Origin: Paenibacillus paeoniae
GTDB lineage: Bacteria > Bacillota > Bacilli > Paenibacillales > Paenibacillaceae
Direction of reading: 5' to 3'
Length of the DNA stretch: 64,000 bases
Assembly: GCF_003388735.1 (NCBI RefSeq)
Contig: NZ_QUBQ01000001.1
Coordinates: forward strand, 2,542,001-2,606,000
Part shown: one piece after another, positions 32,472 through 41,208 of the stretch
How positions within the stretch are numbered: position 1 is the first letter of the stretch
How the letters are laid out: each line of letters opens with the position of its first letter
Position numbers and translations under genes: made by a program
Notes under the pieces: model-generated
Told to the model about the DNA's origin: nothing
Databases searched by the model: none
Seen by the model: only the letters and a program-made list of their open reading frames with translations

Positions 32472-34880
32472 CTAGCCGATGACTCCATTTTTCTTGTCAT
32501 AAGCATAGAGATCCGCAACAAGCGTCATCCATTTGCCAGCTAGACCAACCCATACTTCCTTGTAGGTTGCGCTATTCATCTGCGGCCAATACGGGACATC
32601 CTCGTTCTCGAAGGTTTGAATGCCTACCGGCACTTCGCCAACCATCTCGCCGCTGAGTACAGTATATTGCTGGGCAAAGTTATAGCCCTCTCCGTACATC
32701 AGAGATTGATTGAATGGATTTTTGCCTACGATCCAATGAAGCTGTTCTTCCGCAATCTGCATCAGCTTCTGATCGTTCAGTAGGATACCGGCCAGCGCCG
32801 CCGCCTTGCCTGTGGACATCACGATTGCATTGTTGCCTTTGAAGGAGAACCATACAGGGAATCGCTTCAAATAGAATTCATCGTTCAGGCGCACGCCCTG
32901 CTGAAGCTGCTCGCCATATTGCTCCTTCGCTTTGTCGCCAACAAGCAAATGCTGGACATCGAAGCTCGCTTCATCCTTATGCTCGTCGATATGGTAGATA
33001 CCGCTTGCGATCATCGGATATGGCGCTGTGTAGGCGGTCAGGAATTTAATGTAGGAGCCGTAACGCTCCACCGCGCTCATCCAGCCCTCAAGCTTCGGAT
33101 GATTCGGCTGCGTCCCAATGATCTCGCTGAAAGCCATCAAATAGAGATGCTCTCTCGCTTGGTGGTTGAAGTGCATGATCACTTTTTTCTCCGGATTGCG
33201 ATAGAAGAAGCCCGTGACCATCTCACCCGCATCGGTACGGATGCCATCCGACTCTTGAGAAGCTATGACATCATCCATGTACCGTTCTGCCTTACGTGCG
33301 TAAGCTTCTTCACCAGTCAGACTATACATCAAAGATGCCGCCCACGAAGCAGTAGCCAGGAACAAGCTCTCCGATGTCATATAGGTATGCTCCCAGAAGA
33401 TCGGAAGACGAGAGAAACCGTCCTTCTCAAATTCCTCGACCGCATAGCGGAAGTCTTGTGCAGCAACTTGCGCCAGCTTCTCTTTCAAAATATTTCCTTC
33501 CTCCATGAGCAAGGAGATTTTCGCTTCAATCCCGGCGCAAATGAAGTTCTCATAAGGGTTGTTGTGAACACGGGCATACATATCGTCCATATTGCCGATA
33601 ATGCCGTCAGACCAAATACGGATGCCCGCACTTGTCGCGCGATAACCATCGCCAAATCTAGTCTTCAGCAGAAAGTCAACGCCCCACTCCCCTTCTTCCA
33701 CGAGACGCAGATAGAGCGGCAAATTAGTATGCTTCACCTGATCGGCCATTTCATACAGCGATAGCGCTACTTCAGCCGTCTGCACCAGTTGTTGAGAGAC
33801 GTCTCCAGCATCATGCCAGCCGCCATTGAAAATGATCACCCCGCCGTTATGCTTCGCTGTTATATCCTCATGGCAGGAGCCGTGAATGCCATGAATCGGA
33901 CAACCGCAGCGCTCACAATAGATGAAGTTAAGCGACTTCCATATGGAATCCTCCCAGCGATCCACGCTGTGGCCAATGCGGAAGGGCTTCGATATCAAAT
34001 CGCCCAGCCGGATGACGTAAGTCCCTTCTTCCGTAAGCGGGGTGAAGTCAGCGATGGAGAAAGAACCAATCGATGTCTCTGCCGCCTGTACTTGGCCGTT
34101 GAACTTCTCCTCACCCGTCTCCAGCAGCATGACACTGAACGAAGCCTCGCGTTTGCCCGCGATCAGAACGGTCTTGGCATGGTCCGGATGATAACCGTTA
34201 TGCGAGAAGATAACATCCTTGTGGCGAGGCTGCCAACCCTTGGAGATATTCGGATACTCCACCTTCTCCAGATATACATTTTTGATCAAATAGTTGACCG
34301 TATCCCCGGTTGCCCGGTCTTGGCCGTACATATCGTATTTGAAGCTCAGCTCCGTAATTTCGTCCCGAGGCAAATCCGGAATTTCCATCGAGCACTGATT
34401 CCACTGTTTATTTTTCAAATTGATAACGTTAAAGCCTTCGCGATAATACATATCCGGAATCTTGATCTTGCCGTCATTGCGAATGGCTACCTTAATATGC
34501 GGGTTCGCCATGCCGCTGCAATCAGGGTAGATTTCGAAGGAGATGCGATTGTAGCTCTCCCAGTTCTCATGATCGAAGGAGCGATATGTCGCCACGGGTC
34601 CATACGTACTGTAGTCGCCATCGCTTGGCGAACCTTCCGGCCAATGATCCATCAGGTTCGGAGAGGTCAGCTCCAGAACACCGCCTTCCACGAAACGGGA
34701 TTCGCCGTCGCCTCTATGCTTCCACTGGTCGGCGCCTTGCTCCGCGTCCAGTATGACAATGCGATCCAACACCTTCTTCTTCAAGCTATCTGCCTCAAGC
34801 GATGCTCTCTCGTCAATCTTAAGCGGCTTATGAATGATATTCGATAGCGCAATTGCTTTCTCCAACTGTTTGGATGCCAC
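32472..34880 (-). CDS. Glycoside hydrolase family 9 protein, cytoplasmic type
   Basis: An 802-residue enzyme. An N-terminal beta-rich region (about 60-190) is followed by a cellulase N-terminal Ig-like domain (about 195-290, 'SHNGYHPDHAKTVLI') and an (alpha/alpha)6 barrel. The barrel has 'NGGWHDAGDVSQQLVQTAEV', whose DAGD holds the catalytic base pair of GH9, and a C-terminal YKEVW near 785 as candidate acid. The usual GxNP....HHR signature is replaced by 'GKNPFNQSLMYGEGYNFAQQ'. There is no signal peptide, so it probably cleaves imported oligosaccharides. The ATG at 34934 would place the operator inside the gene; the GTG at 34880 after GGGGGAA is the better start. Confidence 0.88.
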   Translation of the reverse strand: MASKQLEKAIALSNIIHKPLKIDERASLEADSLKKKVLDRIVILDAEQGADQWKHRGDGESRFVEGGVLELTSPNLMDHWPEGSPSDGDYSTYGPVATYRSFDHENWESYNRISFEIYPDCSGMANPHIKVAIRNDGKIKIPDMYYREGFNVINLKNKQWNQCSMEIPDLPRDEITELSFKYDMYGQDRATGDTVNYLIKNVYLEKVEYPNISKGWQPRHKDVIFSHNGYHPDHAKTVLIAGKREASFSVMLLETGEEKFNGQVQAAETSIGSFSIADFTPLTEEGTYVIRLGDLISKPFRIGHSVDRWEDSIWKSLNFIYCERCGCPIHGIHGSCHEDITAKHNGGVIIFNGGWHDAGDVSQQLVQTAEVALSLYEMADQVKHTNLPLYLRLVEEGEWGVDFLLKTRFGDGYRATSAGIRIWSDGIIGNMDDMYARVHNNPYENFICAGIEAKISLLMEEGNILKEKLAQVAAQDFRYAVEEFEKDGFSRLPIFWEHTYMTSESLFLATASWAASLMYSLTGEEAYARKAERYMDDVIASQESDGIRTDAGEMVTGFFYRNPEKKVIMHFNHQAREHLYLMAFSEIIGTQPNHPKLEGWMSAVERYGSYIKFLTAYTAPYPMIASGIYHIDEHKDEASFDVQHLLVGDKAKEQYGEQLQQGVRLNDEFYLKRFPVWFSFKGNNAIVMSTGKAAALAGILLNDQKLMQIAEEQLHWIVGKNPFNQSLMYGEGYNFAQQYTVLSGEMVGEVPVGIQTFENEDVPYWPQMNSATYKEVWVGLAGKWMTLVADLYAYDKKNGVIG

Positions 34881-34910
34881 TTTCCATTCCCCCTGACACT
34901 CGGATGTAAT

Positions 34911-34928
34911 TTTGGTAACGTTACCAAA
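34911..34928. promoter_or_regulatory. LacI-type operator O1 of the GH9 gene
   Basis: TTTGGTAACGTTACCAAA is a perfect 18-base palindrome with the central CG typical of LacI/GalR operators. It lies about 27-44 bases after the predicted transcription start and 30 bases before the GTG start codon. Confidence 0.85.
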
Positions 34929-34961
34929 TTTCAATGTTATAGCTGATGTCTACTTAATTGG

Positions 34962-34990
34962 AGCATAACAAACGCATTTGGTTGTGTCAA
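34962..34990 (-). promoter_or_regulatory. Sigma-A promoter of the GH9 gene
   Basis: On the minus strand TTGACA (34990-34985) is separated by 17 bases from TATGCT (34967-34962), placed between the two operators. Confidence 0.8.
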
Positions 34991-35085
34991 TCTGGCAATT
35001 TAAATATTGGTTTTTAGTAGATTTATTAAATCATACATCTTTTTCATGAGTTTTAACATGTTTTTGACACTTTAAAGTAAACCTA

Positions 35086-35115
35086 ATTCGATTTGGTACT
35101 GTTACCAAATCGAAT
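35086..35115. promoter_or_regulatory. LacI-type operator O2 (upstream)
   Basis: ATTCGATTTGGTA and TACCAAATCGAAT are perfect 13-base arms around CTGT. The core TTTGGTA...TACCAAA equals that of O1. The centres of O1 and O2 are 181 bases apart, a distance suited to looping. Confidence 0.8.
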
Positions 35116-35156
35116 AAATAAAAGCTATTTAATAAAACAGTACTTCGTACCAGCGA

Positions 35157-35567
35157 TTATTCTTTCTTCTCCTTAAGTATTCCAAAAACTTTTAAAATTA
35201 CACCCGCAGCATAAGCAAGTACCATTATATCTATGATCTTGTTCAAACAAAAATGGAAAAACTGAATGATTTGAAGTGATAATGATTCCTTTACTACTTT
35301 CTCCATATTCAAATAAAAATCTGCTGTAGGCATTGGTGCTGAAAAATGCATACAGAAAGCATAATAGAACGAATTCGCATACTCTCCTAACAATTGAAAG
35401 TAATCCCCAAATGATTGTATACCTTTTAGTTCATTACCTGAGAAAGCAAGGTATAACAAGGAGTATGATAAATCTGAAAATATAATAACGATTCCCATTT
35501 TAATAAACAAAGCTTGAATTTGTGGGCGATTAACCAATTGTTCCTTTACAGACTTAAAGCTATCCAT
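35157..35567 (-). CDS. Uncharacterised membrane protein, 136 residues
   Basis: No family is recognised. Hydrophobic segments at about 22-43 ('IKMGIVIIFSDLSYSLLYLA') and 108-130 ('IIDIMVLAYAAGVILKVFGI') suggest two membrane helices with a loop of about 60 residues between them. The ATG at 35567 lacks a good ribosome binding site. The gene is AT-rich and lies upstream of the GH9 promoter on the same strand. It could also be a relic. Confidence 0.5.
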   Translation of the reverse strand: MDSFKSVKEQLVNRPQIQALFIKMGIVIIFSDLSYSLLYLAFSGNELKGIQSFGDYFQLLGEYANSFYYAFCMHFSAPMPTADFYLNMEKVVKESLSLQIIQFFHFCLNKIIDIMVLAYAAGVILKVFGILKEKKE

Positions 35568-35729
35568 CTGATTATTTTAAGTATCCAAATGTGCACTTCT
35601 CTAAAAATAAAATCATTAACAAGTGATTCTATTACTAAAATTTGATAGAATAAGGTTATGAAAATAGTTCCTTAGCAGGACAAAAACAGCAATATGCTAG
35701 TTGAGCTACCCTTTTCCATCCATCATGCT

Positions 35730-35790
35730 TAACGGGGACGTGTTCCGTTATTTTAGCAACAGGGACGGTTTCTTGTAGTCTTGCAGCAAC
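35730..35790. repeat. Two tandem repeats related to the 29.7 kb palindromes
   Basis: A TAACGGGGACGTGTTCCGTT palindrome followed by TTTTAGCAAC is repeated in decayed form as AACAGGGACGGTTTCTTG and then CTTGCAGCAAC. They lie directly before the WG/SLH/CAP gene. Confidence 0.45.
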
Positions 35791-35815
35791 GAAAAAATGA
35801 AAAGTAGGTGGCTTT

Positions 35816-38800
35816 GTGTTGATTCGGAAGTGGATAGCAGTCTTAACAGTAGTAGCGATGATAGGTGGTTTTATGCCCGCTATCGTTCAGGCAGAGGCGA
35901 TCTCGTATCGAATTGCCCCTCAGTATGATTCTGGGGCGCCTTTTGAGGACGGACTCGCAGCAGTTAAGAAGGATAACAAGTGGGGGTATATTGATGGCGC
36001 AGGAAATCCCGTTACGTCATTTAAATATGATTTTGCCCATGCGTACAATGATGGTCTGGCTGTCGTGGGCGTAAAAAATGGTTCAACTGCCAAATTTGGC
36101 ATTATTGATCGTACAGGCAAGGAGCTAACTGGCTTGATATATGATCATGCGGTTGTGGTTGGAAAAGGATATGCCGTCGTTCGAGTACTAGGCAAATCCA
36201 GTAATGTGTGGGTCGATGGCAAGGCTGGTCTAGTTGGGCCAAAAGGTCTTATTACCCCTCCGATCTATGAAGAAATCAATCCCCCGAGTGATGGGACAAT
36301 CCTTGTCAAAAAAGACGGGAAATATGGCTATCTCGATGCCACAGGCAAGAATCTGACTAATCTATCTTTCAATTATGCTTACATATTTTCGGACGGTTAT
36401 GGTCTAGTATATAGCGATAAGGAAACCGGGTTTATCAACACATCCGGCAAGCTGGTGTATACACGTCCGTCAAATGCCTACTCGTATAACGAATTTTCAG
36501 AAGGTCTTGCGAAAATATCATTTAACGGAAAAGAAGGCTATATCGACACATTCGGTACAATAGTCATTGCACCCAAGTACGATGAAAGCTGGTATTTTAA
36601 TGAGGGATTGTCTTATGTTAAGAATAATGGAAAATTCGGTTATATTGACCTTTCAGGGAAAGAAGTTGTGCCGCTAAAGTATGATGAAGTAAGTACCAGC
36701 TTTAGCAATGGGCTAGCTCGGGTAGCAATCGGTCAGGACTATATTCCCCAATCTTCAGACAACCAATATTTTGGAAATGAAGAAAATACGGATTATGTTG
36801 TGCTTACGAATAAGAAATTCGGTTTTGTGAACCGAGCAGGCAAGGAGATCGTCTCTTTGCAGTATAACTACGCAGACGAATTCGTTCGCGGCTACGCACG
36901 TGTGTCTAAAGGAGGCACCGGTGCGGGAAGCTATTATCACGGGGGTAAATTTGGCTACATTGATGCTACTGGTCGAGAAGTTGTACCGTTACGATATGAT
37001 TATGTCGGTGGCAATATATTCGATGGCTTCAGAACGTTTACAGAAGGACTCTCGCCTGTATCAAATGGCGGTAAAGGAACTGTAAATGATTATAGTGGTG
37101 GCCTATGGGGATATGTGAATGCCCAAGGTGTAGAAGTTACACCGCTGAAATATACATATGCTTGGTCGTTTAGCGAAGGCATGGGACGTGTGGAGCAAGC
37201 TGGGAAGTTCGGTTTTGTAAACAGCAGCGGACAAGAGATCGTACCGCCGATTTATGACGATGCCGATGATTTTTCTAATGGATTTGCCCAAGTGTCCAAG
37301 GACGGAAAGCGCGGGTACGTTGATGTCCAAGGGAATGAAATTACAGGGATGGTTTTAGAAGATAGCCGACGTTTCCTCAATGGAACGGCACTTGTTCAGG
37401 ACAGCTCGTCTATGAAGCTAGGGTTTCTAAATAATCCCCTGCCACAAGTCGAACCCGTAGTTGCTAAGGTTGTATCACAAGGTGATGGGAAGCCTTCCAC
37501 TGTTACCTTGTCGAGCGGTACAACGAATGCAGTAATCTATTATACGCTTAATGGAGCTGACCCACTGTCCAACTTGTCAAATTCGGACACCCAAGAATAC
37601 ACAGCACCGTTTACTGTAGGAAAATCCGTTACGATAAAAGCGATTGCTATCAACAAGGGCATGCAAATGAGCCCGCAGATCGCGCTAGATTATAAGCAAA
37701 CTTATGTTAAGGGCAAACCTACTACTACACCTGCCTCGGGTTCAGGGGGAAATAGCGGATCACAATCTGGCGGGAACGGCGGCACGCCTTCGAATACAGA
37801 TTCCGGATTTACCGATACTCAAAAGCATTGGGCGAAACTAAGCATTCAGTGGGCAGTGGATCAAAAGATAGTCACCGGCTATCCAGATGCAACCTTCCGC
37901 CCCAATAAGAGCGTAAGCGAATCGGAATTTCTAAAGATGCTGCTCGGAGCATTTCCAGATATTAAAATCGAAGCAACACAGAACGGAGCTGCCTGGTTCG
38001 CACCATATATTAAGGTAGCAGAGCAACACAACTGGTCTCTACTACAGAATGGTGACACAAAGAACTTTAATCGCGGTCAGGTTGCTCGACTGCTAGCTGC
38101 AACCCAAGGCTTCACCTTTGACCAGACGAAGGATGCTGTACAATATGTACTAGACTTAAGCATCGCGGGCGGTAAAACCTCCCGAACAGTCGAGGGATTC
38201 GCTGTAAAAGATCCGCTTACCCGCGCGGAGGCAATCACGCTGATTCAGAATATGAAAGAACGTGGCTTTAAGCTTTCCAAGGCTGATATTGCAGTCAAGG
38301 CTGCTGCAGCTGAATTCCAGGTACGGGGACTAGTTATTGGTGATACTGAACAGACGTTGTTAGCAGAGCTAGGGCAACCTGCTCGGAAAGATGCTAGCGA
38401 ATATGGATTCCAGTGGTATATCTACAATCAGGACTACGCTAATTATGTTCAGGTTGGCGTCCAGTCAGGTCGAATTGTCGGCTTCTACACCACTTCAGAT
38501 AACTGGTCGTCGGCAAGAGGACTTAAGCTCGGATCTGAGCAGGATGATATGACGAAACGGTATGGCACAGGTGCGCATAGTATTCGTAAGCAAGAGTTCG
38601 GTTTGAGTATGAATCATGCCAAAATATATGAGCAGAACGAAAGCTACGTGACATTGTTTACTGACAAGTTTAACAACAATAAGATTACCTCACTGCAAAT
38701 TATCTCCAAGACTGTTGAGGACGGAATGAAGGAGATGTATGCACCTGAAACAGCAGCGCTCAAAAAAGCATTTGCTCTTCAGTCACTCGATCTTGTCAAT

Positions 38801-39172
38801 GCGATACGTTCCCGAAACGGTCTTCCAATCTTGCAATGGGATGAAGAAGCTGCGCAGGTAGCCGAAAAACATAGTGAAGATATGAGAAAACAGACATATT
38901 TTGCACATAGTAGCCCACAAGGCAAGGATCCGAAAGGACGATTTGATGACGCAGGGATAGCCTATAGCACGGTAGGAGAAAACATTGCCGCCAATCATCG
39001 TAGCAGTATTTACGCTCATGAAGATTGGATGAATTCCGAAGGCCACCGTAGTGCGATTCTCGGCCAATGGGATCGTTTAGGAGTAGGAATTGCCTTTAAT
39101 GTTGGAAATGTGATGCATCCAATGGATAATGCAAGTAATATGTATTATACGCAAAACTATTCCAGCCAATAG
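35816..39172 (+). CDS. Surface protein with WG repeats, CHB_HEX, SLH and CAP domains
   Basis: An 1118-residue exported protein. A signal peptide covers 1-26. About twelve WG repeats (40-540) carry motifs such as 'NGKFGYIDLSGKEVVPLKYD'. A chitobiase C-terminal-like beta domain (about 555-635, 'AVIYYTLNGADPLSNLSNSD') is followed by a Gly/Ser linker. Three SLH-like domains (about 660-820) come next, of which only the first is canonical ('GYPDATFRPNKSVSESEF'). A CAP-associated domain (835-940) and a CAP/SCP domain (about 985-1115, 'YFAHSSPQGKDPKGRF', 'VGENIAANHRSS') end it. The start is GTG at 35816 or TTG at 35819 after TAGGTGG. It is monocistronic, and its role at the cell wall is unknown. Confidence 0.9.
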   Translation: MLIRKWIAVLTVVAMIGGFMPAIVQAEAISYRIAPQYDSGAPFEDGLAAVKKDNKWGYIDGAGNPVTSFKYDFAHAYNDGLAVVGVKNGSTAKFGIIDRTGKELTGLIYDHAVVVGKGYAVVRVLGKSSNVWVDGKAGLVGPKGLITPPIYEEINPPSDGTILVKKDGKYGYLDATGKNLTNLSFNYAYIFSDGYGLVYSDKETGFINTSGKLVYTRPSNAYSYNEFSEGLAKISFNGKEGYIDTFGTIVIAPKYDESWYFNEGLSYVKNNGKFGYIDLSGKEVVPLKYDEVSTSFSNGLARVAIGQDYIPQSSDNQYFGNEENTDYVVLTNKKFGFVNRAGKEIVSLQYNYADEFVRGYARVSKGGTGAGSYYHGGKFGYIDATGREVVPLRYDYVGGNIFDGFRTFTEGLSPVSNGGKGTVNDYSGGLWGYVNAQGVEVTPLKYTYAWSFSEGMGRVEQAGKFGFVNSSGQEIVPPIYDDADDFSNGFAQVSKDGKRGYVDVQGNEITGMVLEDSRRFLNGTALVQDSSSMKLGFLNNPLPQVEPVVAKVVSQGDGKPSTVTLSSGTTNAVIYYTLNGADPLSNLSNSDTQEYTAPFTVGKSVTIKAIAINKGMQMSPQIALDYKQTYVKGKPTTTPASGSGGNSGSQSGGNGGTPSNTDSGFTDTQKHWAKLSIQWAVDQKIVTGYPDATFRPNKSVSESEFLKMLLGAFPDIKIEATQNGAAWFAPYIKVAEQHNWSLLQNGDTKNFNRGQVARLLAATQGFTFDQTKDAVQYVLDLSIAGGKTSRTVEGFAVKDPLTRAEAITLIQNMKERGFKLSKADIAVKAAAAEFQVRGLVIGDTEQTLLAELGQPARKDASEYGFQWYIYNQDYANYVQVGVQSGRIVGFYTTSDNWSSARGLKLGSEQDDMTKRYGTGAHSIRKQEFGLSMNHAKIYEQNESYVTLFTDKFNNNKITSLQIISKTVEDGMKEMYAPETAALKKAFALQSLDLVNAIRSRNGLPILQWDEEAAQVAEKHSEDMRKQTYFAHSSPQGKDPKGRFDDAGIAYSTVGENIAANHRSSIYAHEDWMNSEGHRSAILGQWDRLGVGIAFNVGNVMHPMDNASNMYYTQNYSSQ

Positions 39173-39503
39173 GATCATCAATTGACTGACGACAATGGGA
39201 CTAGCCTGCCAGTGGAGAGTAGCCGAACAAGGGTTATACGCAAACAAAAATCCAGTCTAATCTGACTGGATTTTTGTTATTTGGAGGGTGGCTATACTGA
39301 AGAGATGACGCAAGAAAGGATTCCTTTAATCACTTCTATGTAACCGAACGTCAACTCAATCTTTAACTCCTATCTAATCTAATGGAATCAGTAGGCTCTA
39401 GCTCTAGCTCCCTTTGTAAACTACGAAGCGCTTCTTCTAATTTTTCTTTCTTCATATATACAAAATAATTTTCCCAAACAGATTCCACTTTTAACGAGCT
39501 AAT
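39173..39503. other. Intergenic region with terminator and a doubtful small frame
   Basis: Besides the terminator at 39246, the minus strand holds a 30-codon frame at 39363-39455 (MKKEKLEEALRSLQRELELE and on) without a ribosome binding site. It is probably a gene fragment, given the decayed genes that follow. Confidence 0.35.
39246..39275 (+). terminator. Bidirectional terminator after the WG/SLH/CAP gene
   Basis: AAAAATCCAGTC and GACTGGATTTTT form a perfect 12-base stem with a 6-base loop, with A and T tracts on both sides. Confidence 0.9.
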
Positions 39504-39794
39504 TTAGTTGAGTTTAAGCTTAGGGAAGTTTAACATCCATTGCTTAATATTACCTTCTAGAATATCAGATTTTACATTTTTCCCAATGATATCAATTACT
39601 CTCTCCCATTGAGAGATACCCTGAAAAGCGCTAAACTTTTCCAGTTTTTGCTTTATGACTTGCTGCTGCCGATCATTACGTTCGAAATCGGATGATGCTT
39701 TTGTTCCTTGATTGGATTTACGGTATCTTACAAAATCAAGCACTTGTCCGCCATCCAATTTCTGAAAGCCTTGTTTTAATGCTTTGGCTTTCAT
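39504..39794 (-). pseudogene. C-terminal fragment of a LytR-CpsA-Psr family protein
   Basis: The 96 residues carry the LCP-family segment 'LDGGQVLDFVRYRKSNQGTK' and 'DFERNDRQQQVIKQKL', which normally lies about two thirds along a 300-350-residue membrane protein that attaches wall polymers. The membrane anchor, the catalytic Asp/Arg region and the start are missing and no ribosome binding site is present, so this is a remnant. An upstream part was not found in the window. Confidence 0.7.
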
Positions 39795-39845
39795 TTAATA
39801 GTCTTTGTAATACAGCCATTGCTGAATTTTTAATATACTGTTGAT

Positions 39846-40211
39846 TCATATTTTGAAATGAATCGGATAATCTTCATTCTCCTCTATGAAAGCAAGAAAA
39901 TATTCCTGTAATTCTCCATCAGTTTCTATTGAATTTAAGTAACATTTAGGTTCTGCAAGACAATCCTTTAGTGTTGAACTTCCGTCTATTACACCTAAAG
40001 TATTTGAAATGGTATCAATCATTGTTTGCTTAATAATTCTCATTAAAATCTTCTTATTTTCATCAGATAAACTATTATACATATCTATAGCCTGTTTCCA
40101 GTACACATCAGTCTTGGGGGTTACTTTGGTTGTTTCATAGATATTTTTATAAAGTTCAAGATTCTCTTCTACAATTGACTCATATAAAGCCTTCATAAAA
40201 GTCTCAATCAT
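39846..40211 (-). CDS. Uncharacterised protein, 121 residues
   Basis: A complete small frame with AGGAAAAAAT before the ATG. The helical protein opens MIETFMKALYESIVEENLEL and contains 'DMYNSLSDENKKILMRIIKQ' and 'NTLGVIDGSSTLKDC'. It is reminiscent of small DUF proteins found beside toxins and transposons, but I cannot assign it. It lies among gene fragments, and its AT-rich composition matches them. Confidence 0.5.
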   Translation of the reverse strand: MIETFMKALYESIVEENLELYKNIYETTKVTPKTDVYWKQAIDMYNSLSDENKKILMRIIKQTMIDTISNTLGVIDGSSTLKDCLAEPKCYLNSIETDGELQEYFLAFIEENEDYPIHFKI

Positions 40212-40273
40212 ATTTTTTCCTGCCTCATTTCAGGATACATTTCTTTTTTTATCTAGTGATATAAGTTCCTTAC

Positions 40274-40474
40274 TCAACTTTCGGAGCTTGAAATCGGTAG
40301 ATAAGCCTTGATGTAACTGGGCAAAGCGGCAATCCATTCCTGGAGTTGACGCTGAATAAGAGTAGAAAGCTTCTTCCCGGATTTTTTGGCGACTTCATTG
40401 ATCAATTCTAGCAGTTGTTGCAAGGCAACCGCCCAATCCAGCGTACCGACTTCGTCGCACAACCAATAAAACAA
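40274..40474 (-). pseudogene. Gene fragment of unknown origin
   Basis: A frame without start or ribosome binding site reads KSKDGRSFGGLFYWLCDEVG and continues for about 75 residues to 'YIKAYLPISSSES'. It is open from a stop just inside the end of the 40497 gene. The coherent amphipathic helix 'ALQQLLELINEVAKKSGKKL' suggests once-coding DNA, but the source gene is not recognised. Confidence 0.35.
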
Positions 40475-40496
40475 GCCGCCAAAGGAACGACCATCC

Positions 40497-40979
40497 TTAC
40501 TCTTGTTTCAAATATAACGCCAATACACTCTCCGGATGTATAGCGTTTAACTTCGAGAATTGCTTTCTAAGAAAAGCCTCGGTCTCATCTTCAATTTGAG
40601 CATACTGTGATATATCATTCCAATAATCCATTGGATCAGCTAGTTGATTGGACAATTGATCCATCTCCAGCTCGAATTGAATCAAATCAGCATCATAAAT
40701 TTGCGTTGGCTGACTTTTGAAAAAAACTTTAAATAATCTGTTGAATTTTAGTACTTCTTCTACATTTCGCAACGGCAATCCAGCATACAAATTTTTTTGC
40801 TTGTCGATAGATACACGCGTGGGATCTCGATAGAGTGCAACTCTTTTTGATGGATAATTATATAGTTTTTCAGACTTATAAAATTGTATTTCAACCTTGT
40901 CTTGAAATATTTCGTACTTTTCTATTTCATTTGTCCTGTCTTTATGATCAATTAGTATCAATTCCACATTTTCATTCAT
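40497..40979 (-). pseudogene. Possible N-terminal fragment of a large AAA/superfamily I helicase
   Basis: The 160 residues open MNENVELILIDHKDRTNEIE, then 'VEIQFYKSEKLYNYPSKRVA' and 'NVEEVLKFNRLFKVFF'. As I recall it, this pattern is found at the head of long AAA-domain DNA/RNA helicases of Bacillota, which exceed 1000 residues. Walker motifs and the helicase core are absent because the frame stops at 40497. The ATG has only a weak GGGACG site. A free-standing small protein cannot be excluded. Confidence 0.4.
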
Positions 40980-41134
40980 ACCATTCGTCCCTATATGTAT
41001 TAATAACTAGAGTCTATATACTCAATTTAACTTCTAGTATTCTACATCTCAAGACTATTTACCTTCAATTAGGAAAATTTCATGATAACTGAGCTTTCTT
41101 TTAAAATCTTTCAACACACATTGATGTCTTGCTT

Positions 41135-41163
41135 GACTTTAGATCGTATTCTTAGTATCTTGA
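41135..41163 (+). promoter_or_regulatory. Sigma-A promoter of the MarR-family gene
   Basis: TTGACT (41135-41140) and TATCTT (41158-41163) are 17 bases apart. The MarR-type operator begins directly after the -10. Confidence 0.7.
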
Positions 41164-41184
41164 AAGTGGTTAACCACTTAACTA
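41164..41184. promoter_or_regulatory. MarR-type operator, autoregulatory
   Basis: AAGTGGTTAACCACTT is a perfect 16-base palindrome, extended rightwards so that GTTAA-N4-TTAACTA is also formed. The latter pattern recurs before the NmrA-like gene. Confidence 0.65.
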
Positions 41185-41208
41185 GATGGTGAAGGAGGAA
41201 ATTTTCGA

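Noticed and set aside
32919-34847. Plus-strand open frames of 281 and 352 codons inside the GH9 gene
   Set aside because: They lie wholly antisense to a well-recognised enzyme gene, have no ribosome binding sites and match no family.
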